Of a stretch of 64,000 nucleotides of DNA, positions 8,957 to 17,594 are shown in pieces; the first letter of the stretch is position 1; the number at the start of each line of letters is the position of its first letter. The notes under the pieces were generated by a model, which saw only the letters and a list, made by a program, of their open reading frames with translations, made no database searches and had not been told where the DNA came from. The position numbers were made by a program, and so were the translations under genes. Location: assembly GCA_028279445.1 (NCBI GenBank), contig JANQNT010000030.1, positions 54,390 through 118,389 of the forward strand, given 5' to 3'. Source of the DNA: Tepidamorphaceae bacterium (lineage in GTDB: Bacteria > Pseudomonadota > Alphaproteobacteria > Rhizobiales > Tepidamorphaceae).

Positions 8957-9090
8957 ACCGGCGGGCACCGGTGGCTGGCGTGAGCGCCGGGCGCCGCTTC
9001 TGCCTGACCGAACTGAGCGTCACCGCGTTGATCTCCGGTGCGCTCGGCCTTTCGGTCTTGCTCTGGCTCGCGATTCTCGCGGTGATCTAG
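8953..9090 (+). CDS. Small single-helix membrane protein (45 residues)
   Basis: The product has a basic N-terminus (MNRRAPVAG...RR) followed by one long hydrophobic helix (SGALGLSVLLWLAILAV) and then ends, a topology expected for a small inner-membrane subunit with its N-terminus in the cytoplasm. It overlaps the previous small ORF by 4 bases and ends 11 bases before the ABC ATPase gene, so it belongs to the riboswitch-controlled operon. By analogy with small accessory subunits of metal importers (CbiN, for example) it may stabilise the transporter. That analogy is inference; no sequence similarity is claimed. Confidence 0.45.
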   Translation: MNRRAPVAGVSAGRRFCLTELSVTALISGALGLSVLLWLAILAVI

Positions 9091-9101
9091 GTCGTGACCT
9101 G

Positions 9102-9860
9102 ATGTCGGCCATTCTCGAAATTCGCGATCTGGCCCTGGGCTATCCAGGGCTGACGTTGTTCCGGCAACTGTCCATCGACATCGAAGCAGGGACGACGCTG
9201 GCGGTGCTCGGCGCGAACGGCTCGGGCAAGAGCACCTTCGTCAAGATGCTGCTTGGCCTGATGCCGCCGCTCTCAGGGGATCTGTCCTGGCCCGGAGGGC
9301 AGCCGCGCGAGATCGGCTATCTCGCCCAGATGACCGAGTTCGATCGTCGTTTCCCCATTCGGGTGCGCGATCTGGCCGCGATGGGCGCATGGCGCGGGCT
9401 TGGCCTGTGGTCCGGGCTCGATCGCGCCGGGCGGGACAAGGTCGCTGCCGCGCTGGACGAAGCGGGTGTTTCCGACCTCGCGGACCGGCCGCTGCACACC
9501 TTGTCGGGCGGGCAGCTTCAACGCGCGCTGTTTGCCCGCGTCATCCTGCAGGACGCACCGCTGATCCTGCTGGATGAACCGTTTGCCGCCGTCGATCAGA
9601 GCACCGAGGCACATCTGCTGTCGATCGTCGGACGCTGGCGCGACGAGGGCCGTGCGGTGGTGCTGGTCGTCCACGACCTTTCGTCCGTCCTGGACCACTG
9701 CAGCCATGCCCTTCTTCTCGGCGGCGAGACAGCCTCCCACGGATCGGTGGAAGACGTTCTCACGCCGGAGCGGCTCCTCGCCCAGGGCTACCTGTCGGAA
9801 AGCCAGGCGTCCTGGATGTTCCGCAACACCTTCGGCAAGACGGAGCGCGCCTATGTTTGA
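9102..9860 (+). CDS. Metal ABC transporter ATP-binding protein (ZnuC/MntB family), predicted cobalt importer
   Basis: A 252-residue ATPase with Walker A GANGSGKST, signature LSGGQLQRALFARV, Walker B LILLDEPFAAVD and switch histidine in VVHDLSSV. The DEPFAAVD form is typical of the Zn/Mn/Fe class of importers. With the permease and binding protein downstream it forms a complete class A-I metal importer. The upstream cobalamin riboswitch and the adjacent cob genes point to cobalt as substrate rather than zinc; no Zur box is visible. The gene overlaps the permease by 8 bases. Confidence 0.88.
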   Translation: MSAILEIRDLALGYPGLTLFRQLSIDIEAGTTLAVLGANGSGKSTFVKMLLGLMPPLSGDLSWPGGQPREIGYLAQMTEFDRRFPIRVRDLAAMGAWRGLGLWSGLDRAGRDKVAAALDEAGVSDLADRPLHTLSGGQLQRALFARVILQDAPLILLDEPFAAVDQSTEAHLLSIVGRWRDEGRAVVLVVHDLSSVLDHCSHALLLGGETASHGSVEDVLTPERLLAQGYLSESQASWMFRNTFGKTERAYV

Positions 9861-10755
9861 GGTCTTCGCCGACATGTGGAGCTACGCCTTCATGCGGCGC
9901 GCTGTCGTCGTGACCACCGTACTGTCGGCATCGGTTACGCCGGTTGGCGCGTTCCTCGTGCTGCGCCGGCTGTCGCTGGCGGGTGAGGCCATGGCGCACG
10001 CCATCACGCCGGGGGTCGTGATCGGTTTCGTGACCGCCGGTCTGTCGGTGATCTCTCTTCTCGTGGGTGGCCTGATCGCGGGCGTGGGCGTGGCCATCTT
10101 CACCGCGCTGCTGGCGCGCAAGACCATTCTGCGCAGCGATGCGAGCCTCGCCTCGCTCTATCTCATTGCCCTGGCGGTCGGCATCTTCATCCTGTCGGCG
10201 GCAGGCTCGGCAGTGCCCCTGAAGAGTTTTCTCTTCGGCTCGATCCTCGGGATCGACGACGCATCGATGATGCTCGTCGGCGGCGTGGCGACGGTGACCC
10301 TGGTTTCGTTTGCCGTGCTGCTGCGACCGCTGATCGTCAGCACCTGCGACCCGGTATTCTTCGAATCGCAGACGCGACGGCCCTGGCTGGTCGAACAGGG
10401 GTTCATGCTGCTTCTGGTGCTGAACCTGCTCGCCGCCTTCAAGACGCTGGGCACGCTGATGGCCGTCGGCCTGATGATCCTGCCCGCAACGGCTGCGCGC
10501 TACTGGGCCAGCACCATCACCGGCCAGCTCGCGCTTGGCTTCGTCTTTGCCCTGTCGAGCTGCTGGATCGGGCTGGCGCTGTCTTACCTGCTGCCCGAAA
10601 CCCCGTCCGGCCCGGCGATCGTTCTGGTCGCCGGCGGATTTTTCCTGATCTCGGCCCTCTTGGGCCCACTCGGCTTCGGCGGACGGCTGCGCAAACCGTC
10701 CGCCGCAGAAGATGCGTCAGTTGCGCAACACCAATCGGAAGAGAGGACACAATGA
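9853..10755 (+). CDS. Metal ABC transporter permease (ZnuB/MntC family), predicted cobalt importer
   Basis: A 300-residue ABC-3 family permease with about eight transmembrane helices. The early segment MRRAVVVTTVLSASVTPVG followed by VLRRLSLAGEAMAHAITPG carries the conserved G-E-A-M-A-H-A sequence of the family (usually GDALSH). I place the start at the ATG at 9853, 8 bases inside the ATPase gene. The C-terminal tail is hydrophilic. Same operon and predicted function as its neighbours. Confidence 0.88.
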   Translation: MFEVFADMWSYAFMRRAVVVTTVLSASVTPVGAFLVLRRLSLAGEAMAHAITPGVVIGFVTAGLSVISLLVGGLIAGVGVAIFTALLARKTILRSDASLASLYLIALAVGIFILSAAGSAVPLKSFLFGSILGIDDASMMLVGGVATVTLVSFAVLLRPLIVSTCDPVFFESQTRRPWLVEQGFMLLLVLNLLAAFKTLGTLMAVGLMILPATAARYWASTITGQLALGFVFALSSCWIGLALSYLLPETPSGPAIVLVAGGFFLISALLGPLGFGGRLRKPSAAEDASVAQHQSEERTQ

Positions 10756-11645
10756 CCTTTATGAGAACGCTTTTTGCCGGGATTGTCTCGGCATCGCTGG
10801 CCCTCGTCGCCTTGCCCGCCGTGGCACATGACGACGTGAAGATCGTCGCCAGCTTCTCGATCCTGGGCGACATGGTCGAACAGGTCGTGGGCGACCATGG
10901 CAGCGTGACGACCATCGTCGGCCCGGACGCCGATGCCCACATCTATCAACCCTCCGTCGCCGATGCGCGCGCGGTGGCCGAGGCTGACGTGATCTTCGTC
11001 AACGGTCTGGGTTTTGAGACCTGGTCCGACACGCTGATCGCCGAATCCGGGACCAAGGGTGTCGTCTACATCGCGACCGAGGGCATCACCCCGATCGAGG
11101 TCGACGGCGAGACCGACCCCCATGCCTGGAACTCGCTGAAGAACGGCATGATCTACGTCCAGAACATCGCCGACGCCATGGCCAAGGCCCTGCCTGAACA
11201 TGCCGATGAATTTGCCGCCAACGCGAAGTCTTACATCGCCGAGCTTGAGGCGCTGGACGCTGAGACCCGGAAGAAACTCGCTGAATTGCCGGACGACCGC
11301 AGGACTGTTGTCACGGCCCACGATGCGTTCGGGTATCTGGCCGATGCCTATGGACTGAACTTCCTGGCGCCGGTTGGCATCGATACCGAGGCCGAGCCAT
11401 CCGCCCGCGAACTTGCTGCTCTGATCGAGCAGTTGAAGACCGAGGGCGTGGCGGCGCTGTTCGTCGAGAACATCACCAGCCCGGCACTGATCCAGCAGAT
11501 CTCGGACGAGACCGGCATCGAGATCGGCGGACGCCTCTTCTCGGATGCCCTGTCGGAGCGTGGTGGTCCGGCCACCAGCTACCTGGCGATGTTCAAGCAC
11601 AATCTCGGCGCGCTGCTCACCGCACTCGGCAAAGCCGAAGGCTGA
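10752..11645 (+). CDS. Metal ABC transporter substrate-binding protein (ZnuA-like), predicted cobalt-binding
   Basis: A 297-residue cluster A-I solute-binding protein with a signal peptide ending about residue 25 (ALPAVA-HDD). Likely metal ligands are His63 (DADAHIYQPS), His124 (DPHAWNS), His190 (TAHDAFGY) and Asp265 (LFSDALSE). This is the His-His-His-Asp set seen in zinc-type proteins, not the His-His-Glu-Asp set of manganese-type ones. The His-rich loop of classical ZnuA is absent. Three histidines plus a carboxylate can also bind Co2+. The start overlaps the permease stop by 4 bases. The gene is last in the riboswitch-controlled operon and converges with cobF. Confidence 0.87.
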   Translation: MTFMRTLFAGIVSASLALVALPAVAHDDVKIVASFSILGDMVEQVVGDHGSVTTIVGPDADAHIYQPSVADARAVAEADVIFVNGLGFETWSDTLIAESGTKGVVYIATEGITPIEVDGETDPHAWNSLKNGMIYVQNIADAMAKALPEHADEFAANAKSYIAELEALDAETRKKLAELPDDRRTVVTAHDAFGYLADAYGLNFLAPVGIDTEAEPSARELAALIEQLKTEGVAALFVENITSPALIQQISDETGIEIGGRLFSDALSERGGPATSYLAMFKHNLGALLTALGKAEG

Positions 11646-11696
11646 TCGCGTGCCCGCTGGTTGCGGTTTGGCACGTTCAGTGATGGATGCCGAGGT

Positions 11697-12437
11697 TCAG
11701 GGCCTGTCCCTGCGCAGCAGATAGGTATCCATGATCCAGCCGTGCCGGGCACGTGCCTCGGCACGGCTGGCGACGATACGCGGCCCTGCCTCGGCCAGCG
11801 GTCCCGCATCGAGCACCTGTTCGGCCATACCCAGGAATCCGCCCCACCAGATGTGCAGGCCCTTCGGTGGCAGGTGTTGGAAACTGCATTCCCCGTCGAG
11901 CATCACCGCGACCGTCTCGGCACCCTTGGGCCAGCCGTGATCGCGCAGGCGGCGCCCGGTGGTGACGGTGACTGCGCCGTTCACCGTGTTGAACGGGATC
12001 GCATGGGCCGCCGTCAACGCCTGCAAGGCGGTGATCCCCGGTACGACGCGCAGGCGCGGGCGGGGCGCCAGGCGGGCGGCGATGCGCAGTGTGGAGTCAT
12101 AGAGGCCCGGATCGCCCCAGACCATCAGCGCGATGGGTCCTTGCGGCTGCGCGGCGTCGATCGTCTCGGCCCAGATGCAGGTGATTTCGTCGTGCCAGCG
12201 CGTCACCCGCTCGGCATAGGGCAGGCTTTCGTCGCGCACCGGCATGTCGAACTCGGCGACCGGCGCGCTGCTGCCGCTGTCGGCAAGAATGCGATGGCGA
12301 AGCTCGGCGAGGTCGGCCTTGTCCGGCCCCTTGCGCGGCACCATCACGAGTGCTGCCTCGCGCAGTGCGGCCTGCGCCTCCAGCGTCACATGGGCCGGGT
12401 TGCCGGTGCCGATCCCGATGAGCCAGAGTTCAGGCAT
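11697..12437 (-). CDS. cobF: Precorrin-6A synthase (deacetylating)
   Basis: A 246-residue tetrapyrrole methylase. CobF methylates precorrin-5 at C1 with loss of the acetyl group to give precorrin-6A, an enzyme specific to the aerobic pathway. Visible motifs are the N-terminal LIGIGTGNPAHVTLEA, the WGDPGLYDSTLR segment and VVPGITALQALTAAHAIPFN. I choose the ATG at 12437, which has a GGGG seven bases upstream and overlaps cobA by 8 bases; an in-frame ATG at 12449 is possible. It is the distal gene of the long leftward cob operon. Confidence 0.92.
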   Translation of the reverse strand: MPELWLIGIGTGNPAHVTLEAQAALREAALVMVPRKGPDKADLAELRHRILADSGSSAPVAEFDMPVRDESLPYAERVTRWHDEITCIWAETIDAAQPQGPIALMVWGDPGLYDSTLRIAARLAPRPRLRVVPGITALQALTAAHAIPFNTVNGAVTVTTGRRLRDHGWPKGAETVAVMLDGECSFQHLPPKGLHIWWGGFLGMAEQVLDAGPLAEAGPRIVASRAEARARHGWIMDTYLLRRDRP

Positions 12438-13161
12438 CGGGCACCCCATCCGCCAGGGGTCCGTAGAAGATCAGTGCGGGCTTGTCTCCGACCTCCCGCG
12501 CCAGCCTGTCGGCAAGCGTAGAGATTGTACCGCGGGTGAGCACCTGCTCAGGCGTGCCGACGGCCTCCGCCAGCATCGCTGGCGTGTCGGGCGCCAGGCC
12601 CGTTTCGATCAGTGCCCTGGCAAGCGCCGGAAACGTGCGTTTGCCCATGAAGACCACCGTACAGGCCAGGGGATCGGCCAGCGCATCCAGGTCGAGGTCG
12701 GCGGGTAGCTGCCCCGACACGTCGTGCCCGGTCACGAACTGCACCCGTCGCGCGGTCAGCCGCCGGGTCAGGGGGATGCCTGCGGCCGCGGCGGCAGCCA
12801 GCGGCGAGGCGACGCCCGGAACGATCTCGAAGGCGATGCCCGCCTCATGAAGCGCAATCAGCTCTTCTTCCAGCCGCCCGAAAAGGCCACCGTCGCCCGA
12901 TTTCAGGCGTACGATCCGGCCGCCGCCCTGCGCATAGTCGACCAGCAGGCGGCTCACGTGATGCTGGCGGGGTGAGGCTCGTCCGGCGCGCTTGCCTACT
13001 CCCACCAGATCCGCAGCGGGTTGGGCGTGGGACAGGATCGGTCCGGCGGCGAGATCGTCGTAGAGGATGGCATCGGCGCGCTTCAGCCGGTCCACCGCCT
13101 TGAGCGTCAGAAGCTCCGGGTCGCCGGGCCCCGCGCCAACGAAGCTCACGAAACCGGTCAT
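12430..13161 (-). CDS. cobA: Uroporphyrinogen-III C-methyltransferase
   Basis: A 243-residue SAM-dependent methyltransferase that makes precorrin-2 from uroporphyrinogen III, the branch point toward siroheme and cobalamin. It carries the family start FVGAGPGDPELLTLKAVDRL, then LYDDL and VPGVASPLAAAAAAGIPLTRR. The loop RLKSGDGGLFGR replaces the more common KGGDPFVFGR, a variation also found in dedicated cobalamin CobA proteins. No CysG oxidase/chelatase extension is present. It overlaps cobB by 4 bases (ATGA). Confidence 0.93.
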   Translation of the reverse strand: MTGFVSFVGAGPGDPELLTLKAVDRLKRADAILYDDLAAGPILSHAQPAADLVGVGKRAGRASPRQHHVSRLLVDYAQGGGRIVRLKSGDGGLFGRLEEELIALHEAGIAFEIVPGVASPLAAAAAAGIPLTRRLTARRVQFVTGHDVSGQLPADLDLDALADPLACTVVFMGKRTFPALARALIETGLAPDTPAMLAEAVGTPEQVLTRGTISTLADRLAREVGDKPALIFYGPLADGVPDA

Positions 13162-14480
13162 CCGGCTTCCCCCGCGATCAGGTGGAAGAAGGTCCCGCTG
13201 ACGTTGCCGCGCAGCGAGCCGGTCTCCGGGACGGGGTTGCCGTCCGCGTCCATGACTTCGGCAAGGGGAGCGTCGGGCTGATCAAGGATCGTCGAGTAGT
13301 GGAATTCGTGCCCGCGCAGCGCCGCCCCGGCCGGTTGTCCCGGCATCGCTTCGTGCAGTACGGCGCGGCGGTAACCCAAGTGGAACTTGCGGCGCTCGTA
13401 GGAGGTCACCAGCCCGAGAAGCCCGGTCATTTGGTGGCGCGTGCCGTCCTTGTCGATGAGTGCTGCGCCCAGCGCCATGTAGCCTCCGCATTCGCCATGC
13501 ACCGGCCTTGTTTCGGCATGAGCGCGCAGGCCGTCGCGGAACCGGGCCGCGGCAGCCAGCCGGCCGGCGTGGAGTTCGGGATAGCCGCCGGGCAGCCAGA
13601 CAAGATCGGCTGAAGGGTCGGGTGGCTCGTCGGCGAGCGGGGAAAAGGGCAGGATCTCCGCCCCGGCCCTGCGCCACCCTTCCAGAAGGTGGGGATAGGT
13701 GAAGGAAAACGCCGCGTCCTGCGCCAGCGCGATGCGCTGCGCGGGCGGTCCGGGCAGGCTGCCTGCGGCGTCGAACGCATGGCCCCGGGCGGCGCTGCGG
13801 ATCGCGGCAAGATCGACATGCTCGCGAAGGAATGCCGCGTAGCCCGCGATTGCCGTCTCAAGGTCGGGATGCTCGATCGCCTGCACCAGTCCCAGGTGCC
13901 GCTCGGGCAAAACCAGATCGCCTCGTCGCGGCAATGTGCCGAGGACCGGTAGCCCGGCGCGCTCCATGCCCAGCCGCGTCAACCGTTCGTGCCGGGGGCT
14001 GGCAACCCGGTTCAGGATCACACCCGCAAAGGGCAGCTCGGGATCGTAGCTCGCGAAGCCGAGCGCCGTGGCCGCCGCCGATTGTGCCTGTCCGCCCACA
14101 TCGAGCACCAGCACCACCGGCCAGCCCATCGCTTTTGCCGTCTCGGCACTGGAGCCGAAACCGCTGCGTCCCCGCGTGGCCACCCCGTCGTAAAGGCCCA
14201 TCGAGCCTTCGGCGACGCAGATGTCCGCGCCGCCAGCTTGAGTGGCGATCGCGGCGAACAGGTCCTCGGCCATCGCCCAGGTATCGAGGTTGAACGAGGC
14301 ACGTCCGGTCGCCGCGCGGTGGAAGGCCGGGTCGATGTAGTCGGGGCCGGACTTGAACGGCTGAACGCTGAGGCCATCCTCGCACAGTGCACGCAGCAGG
14401 CCGAGCATCACCGTCGTCTTGCCGGTGCCTGAGGCCGGGGCCGAGACGAGAAGGCCGGGGGGGAATTTGGCGTCAGTCAT
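13158..14480 (-). CDS. cobB: Hydrogenobyrinic acid a,c-diamide synthase
   Basis: A 440-residue glutamine amidotransferase that amidates the a and c side chains of hydrogenobyrinic acid using ATP and glutamine. The N-terminal dethiobiotin-synthetase-like domain has the nucleotide loop [11 protein letters not shown] and [12 protein letters not shown]. The C-terminal class I amidotransferase-like domain has the nucleophile cysteine in [11 protein letters not shown] and the motif HEFHYS. The ATG at 14480 has GGAG eight bases upstream; another ATG lies two codons earlier. It overlaps cobM by 8 bases. Confidence 0.94.
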   Translation of the reverse strand: MTDAKFPPGLLVSAPASGTGKTTVMLGLLRALCEDGLSVQPFKSGPDYIDPAFHRAATGRASFNLDTWAMAEDLFAAIATQAGGADICVAEGSMGLYDGVATRGRSGFGSSAETAKAMGWPVVLVLDVGGQAQSAAATALGFASYDPELPFAGVILNRVASPRHERLTRLGMERAGLPVLGTLPRRGDLVLPERHLGLVQAIEHPDLETAIAGYAAFLREHVDLAAIRSAARGHAFDAAGSLPGPPAQRIALAQDAAFSFTYPHLLEGWRRAGAEILPFSPLADEPPDPSADLVWLPGGYPELHAGRLAAAARFRDGLRAHAETRPVHGECGGYMALGAALIDKDGTRHQMTGLLGLVTSYERRKFHLGYRRAVLHEAMPGQPAGAALRGHEFHYSTILDQPDAPLAEVMDADGNPVPETGSLRGNVSGTFFHLIAGEAG

Positions 14481-15267
14481 CGCCATCGCTCCAGTCGGCC
14501 CATCGGCTGTCGGCCGACTGCGGGCGGTAGCGTCGGTCATAGTCTGCGGCGTAGAGGCGGCTATCGGCGAAATCGGCAGCGCCCAGGGCTGGCCCGACAA
14601 GAATCAGCGCTGTGCGTTCGATGCCCTCCGGCATCGCCGCCTCGATGGTTGCCAGCGTCGCGCGCACGATCCGCTCGTCCGGCCAACTCGCCCGCCACAC
14701 CACAGCGATAGGGCAATCCGCGCCGTAATGCGGGATCAGATCGGCGGTGACGCTGCCGAGGTTCTGGATCGAGAGGTGAATGGCCAGCGTCGCACCTGTG
14801 GCGCCGAAGGCGGCGAGCGTTTCGCGCTCGGGCATCGTCGAGGCGCGGCCCGGCGTGCGGGTCAGCACGACCGATTGCGCCAGGCCCGGCAGGGTCAGTT
14901 CCGCGCCCAGCGTGGCGGCGGCGGCGGCGAAGGAGGGCACGCCCGGCGTCACGGTGTAGGGAATGCCCATCGCGTCGAGCCTGCGTATCTGCTCGCCCAT
15001 CGCCGACCAGACCGACAGATCGCCGGAATGAAGGCGCGCGATGTCGTGGCCCAACCCATGGGCCGTGCCGATCTCCGTCATGATGGCGTCGAGGTCCATA
15101 GGTGCGGTGTTGACGATCCGCGCACCCTCCGGGCAATGGTCCAGCACCGCCTCGGGCACCAGCGAGCCGGCATAAAGGCAGACGGGGCAGCGGGTGATCA
15201 GGTCGTGGCCACGCAGCGTCAGGAGATCGGGGGCGCCCGGCCCGGCGCCGATGAAATGCACCGTCAT
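14473..15267 (-). CDS. cobM: Precorrin-4 C11-methyltransferase
   Basis: A 264-residue tetrapyrrole methylase starting [17 protein letters not shown], with the characteristic [16 protein letters not shown] segment, [14 protein letters not shown] and [22 protein letters not shown]. It converts precorrin-4 to precorrin-5. Overlaps of 4 bases with cobE and 8 bases with cobB show translational coupling in the operon. Confidence 0.95.
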   Translation of the reverse strand: MTVHFIGAGPGAPDLLTLRGHDLITRCPVCLYAGSLVPEAVLDHCPEGARIVNTAPMDLDAIMTEIGTAHGLGHDIARLHSGDLSVWSAMGEQIRRLDAMGIPYTVTPGVPSFAAAAATLGAELTLPGLAQSVVLTRTPGRASTMPERETLAAFGATGATLAIHLSIQNLGSVTADLIPHYGADCPIAVVWRASWPDERIVRATLATIEAAMPEGIERTALILVGPALGAADFADSRLYAADYDRRYRPQSADSRWADWSDGDD

Positions 15268-15647
15268 CTCGTGTCCCCTTCGGCAAGCGCGCAGGTCGCC
15301 ATGCCGTCGCTTGAGACCACCCGTGGCGCGATCAGCCGAGCGCCAGGCCCCGCCGCGGCCAGTGCGGCTGCTTCGGCCACGCTGCCCGTTCCGCGCGCGG
15401 TTTGCGACGCGCGCGAGCGCGTCACCGTCTCCTGCCGCGCAAGCACCTCGGCGTCAATCGCATGAACCGGCAGGGCGAGGGCTTGTGCGAAACATGCGAA
15501 AGGGTCCGCGCGCGCCTTGTCGGCGGCGGTGGCAAGTGCCGTCACCCGCCTGTTGCCGCCCGCGCTGTCGAGAGCATCGGCCAGGCTTTGCGCCGTTGCG
15601 CCTGAGCGAAATCCGAAGCCCGCCACGATCACAACACCACCTGCCAT
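15264..15647 (-). CDS. cobE: CobE, cobalamin biosynthesis protein (CbiG C-terminal family)
   Basis: A 127-residue protein of the CobE/CbiG-C family. It begins [14 protein letters not shown] and contains the conserved [12 protein letters not shown] segment with a C-terminal [15 protein letters not shown]. CobE is found in aerobic cobalamin clusters; its precise role is not settled, and it has been proposed to assist a methyl-transfer or ring-contraction step. It overlaps cobL by 19 bases and cobM by 4. Confidence 0.88.
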   Translation of the reverse strand: MAGGVVIVAGFGFRSGATAQSLADALDSAGGNRRVTALATAADKARADPFACFAQALALPVHAIDAEVLARQETVTRSRASQTARGTGSVAEAAALAAAGPGARLIAPRVVSSDGMATCALAEGDTR

Positions 15648-16840
15648 TGCACCATCGGATAGGACGCCTTCCAGCCGCGCTTGCCTCCCAGCGGCGTGGC
15701 CTCGGACAGCTCGATGCGCAGGAGCGTGCCGCCAAGGCGCTCCGACCAGGCCGAGAGCAGCGCCCCCGATTCAAGCGTCACGGCATGGGCGACGAGCTGT
15801 GTGCCTGGGGCGAGCCGGGCGGTGAGGTCGCTCAGCAACGCCTCATTGAGGCCGCCGCCGATGAAAACGGCCTGCGGCGAGGGCAGTCCTTCGAGCGCCG
15901 CCGGTGCGGTACCTTCGACCACGCTCAGCCGGTCCACGCCCAGCCGGTCGGCATTGGCGCGGATGCGCGCCGCGCGGTCGGCGCGGGCCTCGATGCTGAC
16001 GGCCTCGGTCGTTGGATGCGCGAGCAGCCATTCGATGGCGATGGACCCCGATCCGCCGCCGATGTCCCACAGCAGTTCGAACGGGCGCGGGGCCAGCGCG
16101 GAGAGCGCCAGCGCCCGCATCGGGCGTTTGGTTATCTGGCCGTCGGTTTCGAAGACGCTGTCGTCGATCCCGCTCGCACACGGCAGGACTGCACCGGTGC
16201 CGGCGACGTCGAGCGCGACGGTGACCGGGTGGGTGAAGGTCATTTCAGGCAGGGTCTCGGCTTGTGCTTCCGTAATCCGTTCGCGCGGTCCGCCAAGCGC
16301 TTCCAGGACCGTCAGGCGGCTCGCGCCAAACCCTTCGTTGGTCAGATAGCGGGCCAACGCGTGCACGGCATCGCCGTCTCGCAAGAGCAAGATCGCACGA
16401 ACCCCCGGCGCCAGATGCGGCCTGAGCCGTGCGACCGGCGCCGCGTGCAGGCCGAGACATAGTGTTTGCTCGAGCGACCAACCCAGACGCGCGGCGGCCA
16501 GGGCGAAGCTCGACGGGCCAGGCAGGGCCTTCCACTCGCTGCGCTCGAACTCACGCGCGATAACCGCGCCCGCGCCGAACCAGAAGGGATCGCCCGAGGC
16601 GAGGACGACGACACGCCGCCCGCGCAAACCCTCAAGTATTGGCAGTCCATCCGCGAAGGGCGCTGGCCATTCGATGGTCTCGACGCCGGGCTGCGGCAGC
16701 AGCGCCAGGTGCCGCGGCGGCCCCATCACGACCTCCGCCTCGTCCAGCGCGCGGCGGCTTGCAGGCAGCAGTCCGTCCGGGCCATCCTCGCCCAGACCAA
16801 CGATGGTCAGCCACGCTTTTTCCGACGGAGCCTCAGACAT
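15629..16840 (-). CDS. cobL: Precorrin-6Y C5,15-methyltransferase (decarboxylating)
   Basis: A 403-residue bifunctional enzyme, a fusion of CbiE-like (about residues 1-215) and CbiT-like (about 220-403) domains. The first domain begins WLTIVGLGEDGPDGL and has LASGDPFWFGAG. The second carries the SAM-binding motif ELLWDIGGGSGSIAIEW followed by VFIGGG. It methylates C5 and C15 and removes the acetate on C12. The ATG at 16840 overlaps the start of the divergent cobK by two bases, so neither gene has room for a promoter outside the other gene. Confidence 0.94.
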   Translation of the reverse strand: MSEAPSEKAWLTIVGLGEDGPDGLLPASRRALDEAEVVMGPPRHLALLPQPGVETIEWPAPFADGLPILEGLRGRRVVVLASGDPFWFGAGAVIAREFERSEWKALPGPSSFALAAARLGWSLEQTLCLGLHAAPVARLRPHLAPGVRAILLLRDGDAVHALARYLTNEGFGASRLTVLEALGGPRERITEAQAETLPEMTFTHPVTVALDVAGTGAVLPCASGIDDSVFETDGQITKRPMRALALSALAPRPFELLWDIGGGSGSIAIEWLLAHPTTEAVSIEARADRAARIRANADRLGVDRLSVVEGTAPAALEGLPSPQAVFIGGGLNEALLSDLTARLAPGTQLVAHAVTLESGALLSAWSERLGGTLLRIELSEATPLGGKRGWKASYPMVQWQVVL

Positions 16841-17594
16841 GGCGCCCAACCTGTTGATCCTCGCCGGCACGACCAAGGCGACGGCGCTGGCGCGTGCGGT
16901 TGCCGAGCGCGGGATGACAGGCACGGTGTCGTTTGCGGGGCGGGTGGAGCGGCCCCTGCGCCAGCCCCTGCCGCAACGCATCGGTGGTTTCGGTGGCGCG
17001 GAAGGGTTGGCGGGATACCTGCGGGATAACCGCATCACCCATGTGATCGATGCCACCCACCCCTTCGCCGTCCAGATGAGCCGCAATGCGGTCGACGCCT
17101 GCACCAGGATGGGCGTGCCGCTCATCGCGCTTACCCGACCCGAATGGCAGGCCCGCACGGGTGATCACTGGGAAAAGGTGCCCGACATCGCCGCCGCCGT
17201 CGCCGCGCTCGATCGCCCTGCGGCGCATGTCATGCTGGCGGTGGGGCGGATGCATCTGGATGCCTTCGCGCCCAACTCGCAGCATCGCTATCTTTTGCGT
17301 CTCGTCGACCCGCCCGAAGCGCCGCTGCCCTTTCCCGAGGCGGATGTCATCGTCGACCGTGGCCCGTTCGACGAGGCCAGTGATCGCAGTCTGATGCAGG
17401 CGCATGGCATCGAGCTTGTGGTCTCCAAGAACTCCGGCGGCACCGGCGCCTATGCGAAGATCGCCGCGGCCCGCTTGCTGGGGCTTCCGGTCATCATGAT
17501 CGACCGCCCGACCCAGCCGGACCGGTGCGAGGTCCAAGCCGTGGATGCGGTCTTCGACTGGATCGCTCATAGCGACACCGTCCTCGGCGTATAG
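16839..17594 (+). CDS. cobK: Precorrin-6A reductase, encoded opposite to the rest of the cob operon
   Basis: A 251-residue NADPH-dependent reductase that reduces precorrin-6A to precorrin-6B. It has a Rossmann-like N-terminus (LLILAGTTKATALARAVAERG), the segment VIDATHPFAVQMSRNA and, near the end, VSKNSGGTGAYAKIAAAR. It lies on the plus strand while its cob neighbours lie on the minus strand. Its start overlaps the cobL start by two bases and its end overlaps the cobJ end by 28 bases. Its promoter must sit inside cobL, or it depends on transcription antisense to the operon. Confidence 0.94.
   Translation: MAPNLLILAGTTKATALARAVAERGMTGTVSFAGRVERPLRQPLPQRIGGFGGAEGLAGYLRDNRITHVIDATHPFAVQMSRNAVDACTRMGVPLIALTRPEWQARTGDHWEKVPDIAAAVAALDRPAAHVMLAVGRMHLDAFAPNSQHRYLLRLVDPPEAPLPFPEADVIVDRGPFDEASDRSLMQAHGIELVVSKNSGGTGAYAKIAAARLLGLPVIMIDRPTQPDRCEVQAVDAVFDWIAHSDTVLGV

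Noticed and set aside
9102..11645. Zinc-uptake ZnuABC under Zur
   Set aside because: The family is right, but the upstream control element is a cobalamin riboswitch, no Zur-like box is seen, and the binding protein lacks the His-rich loop; cobalt is the better reading, though not proven.
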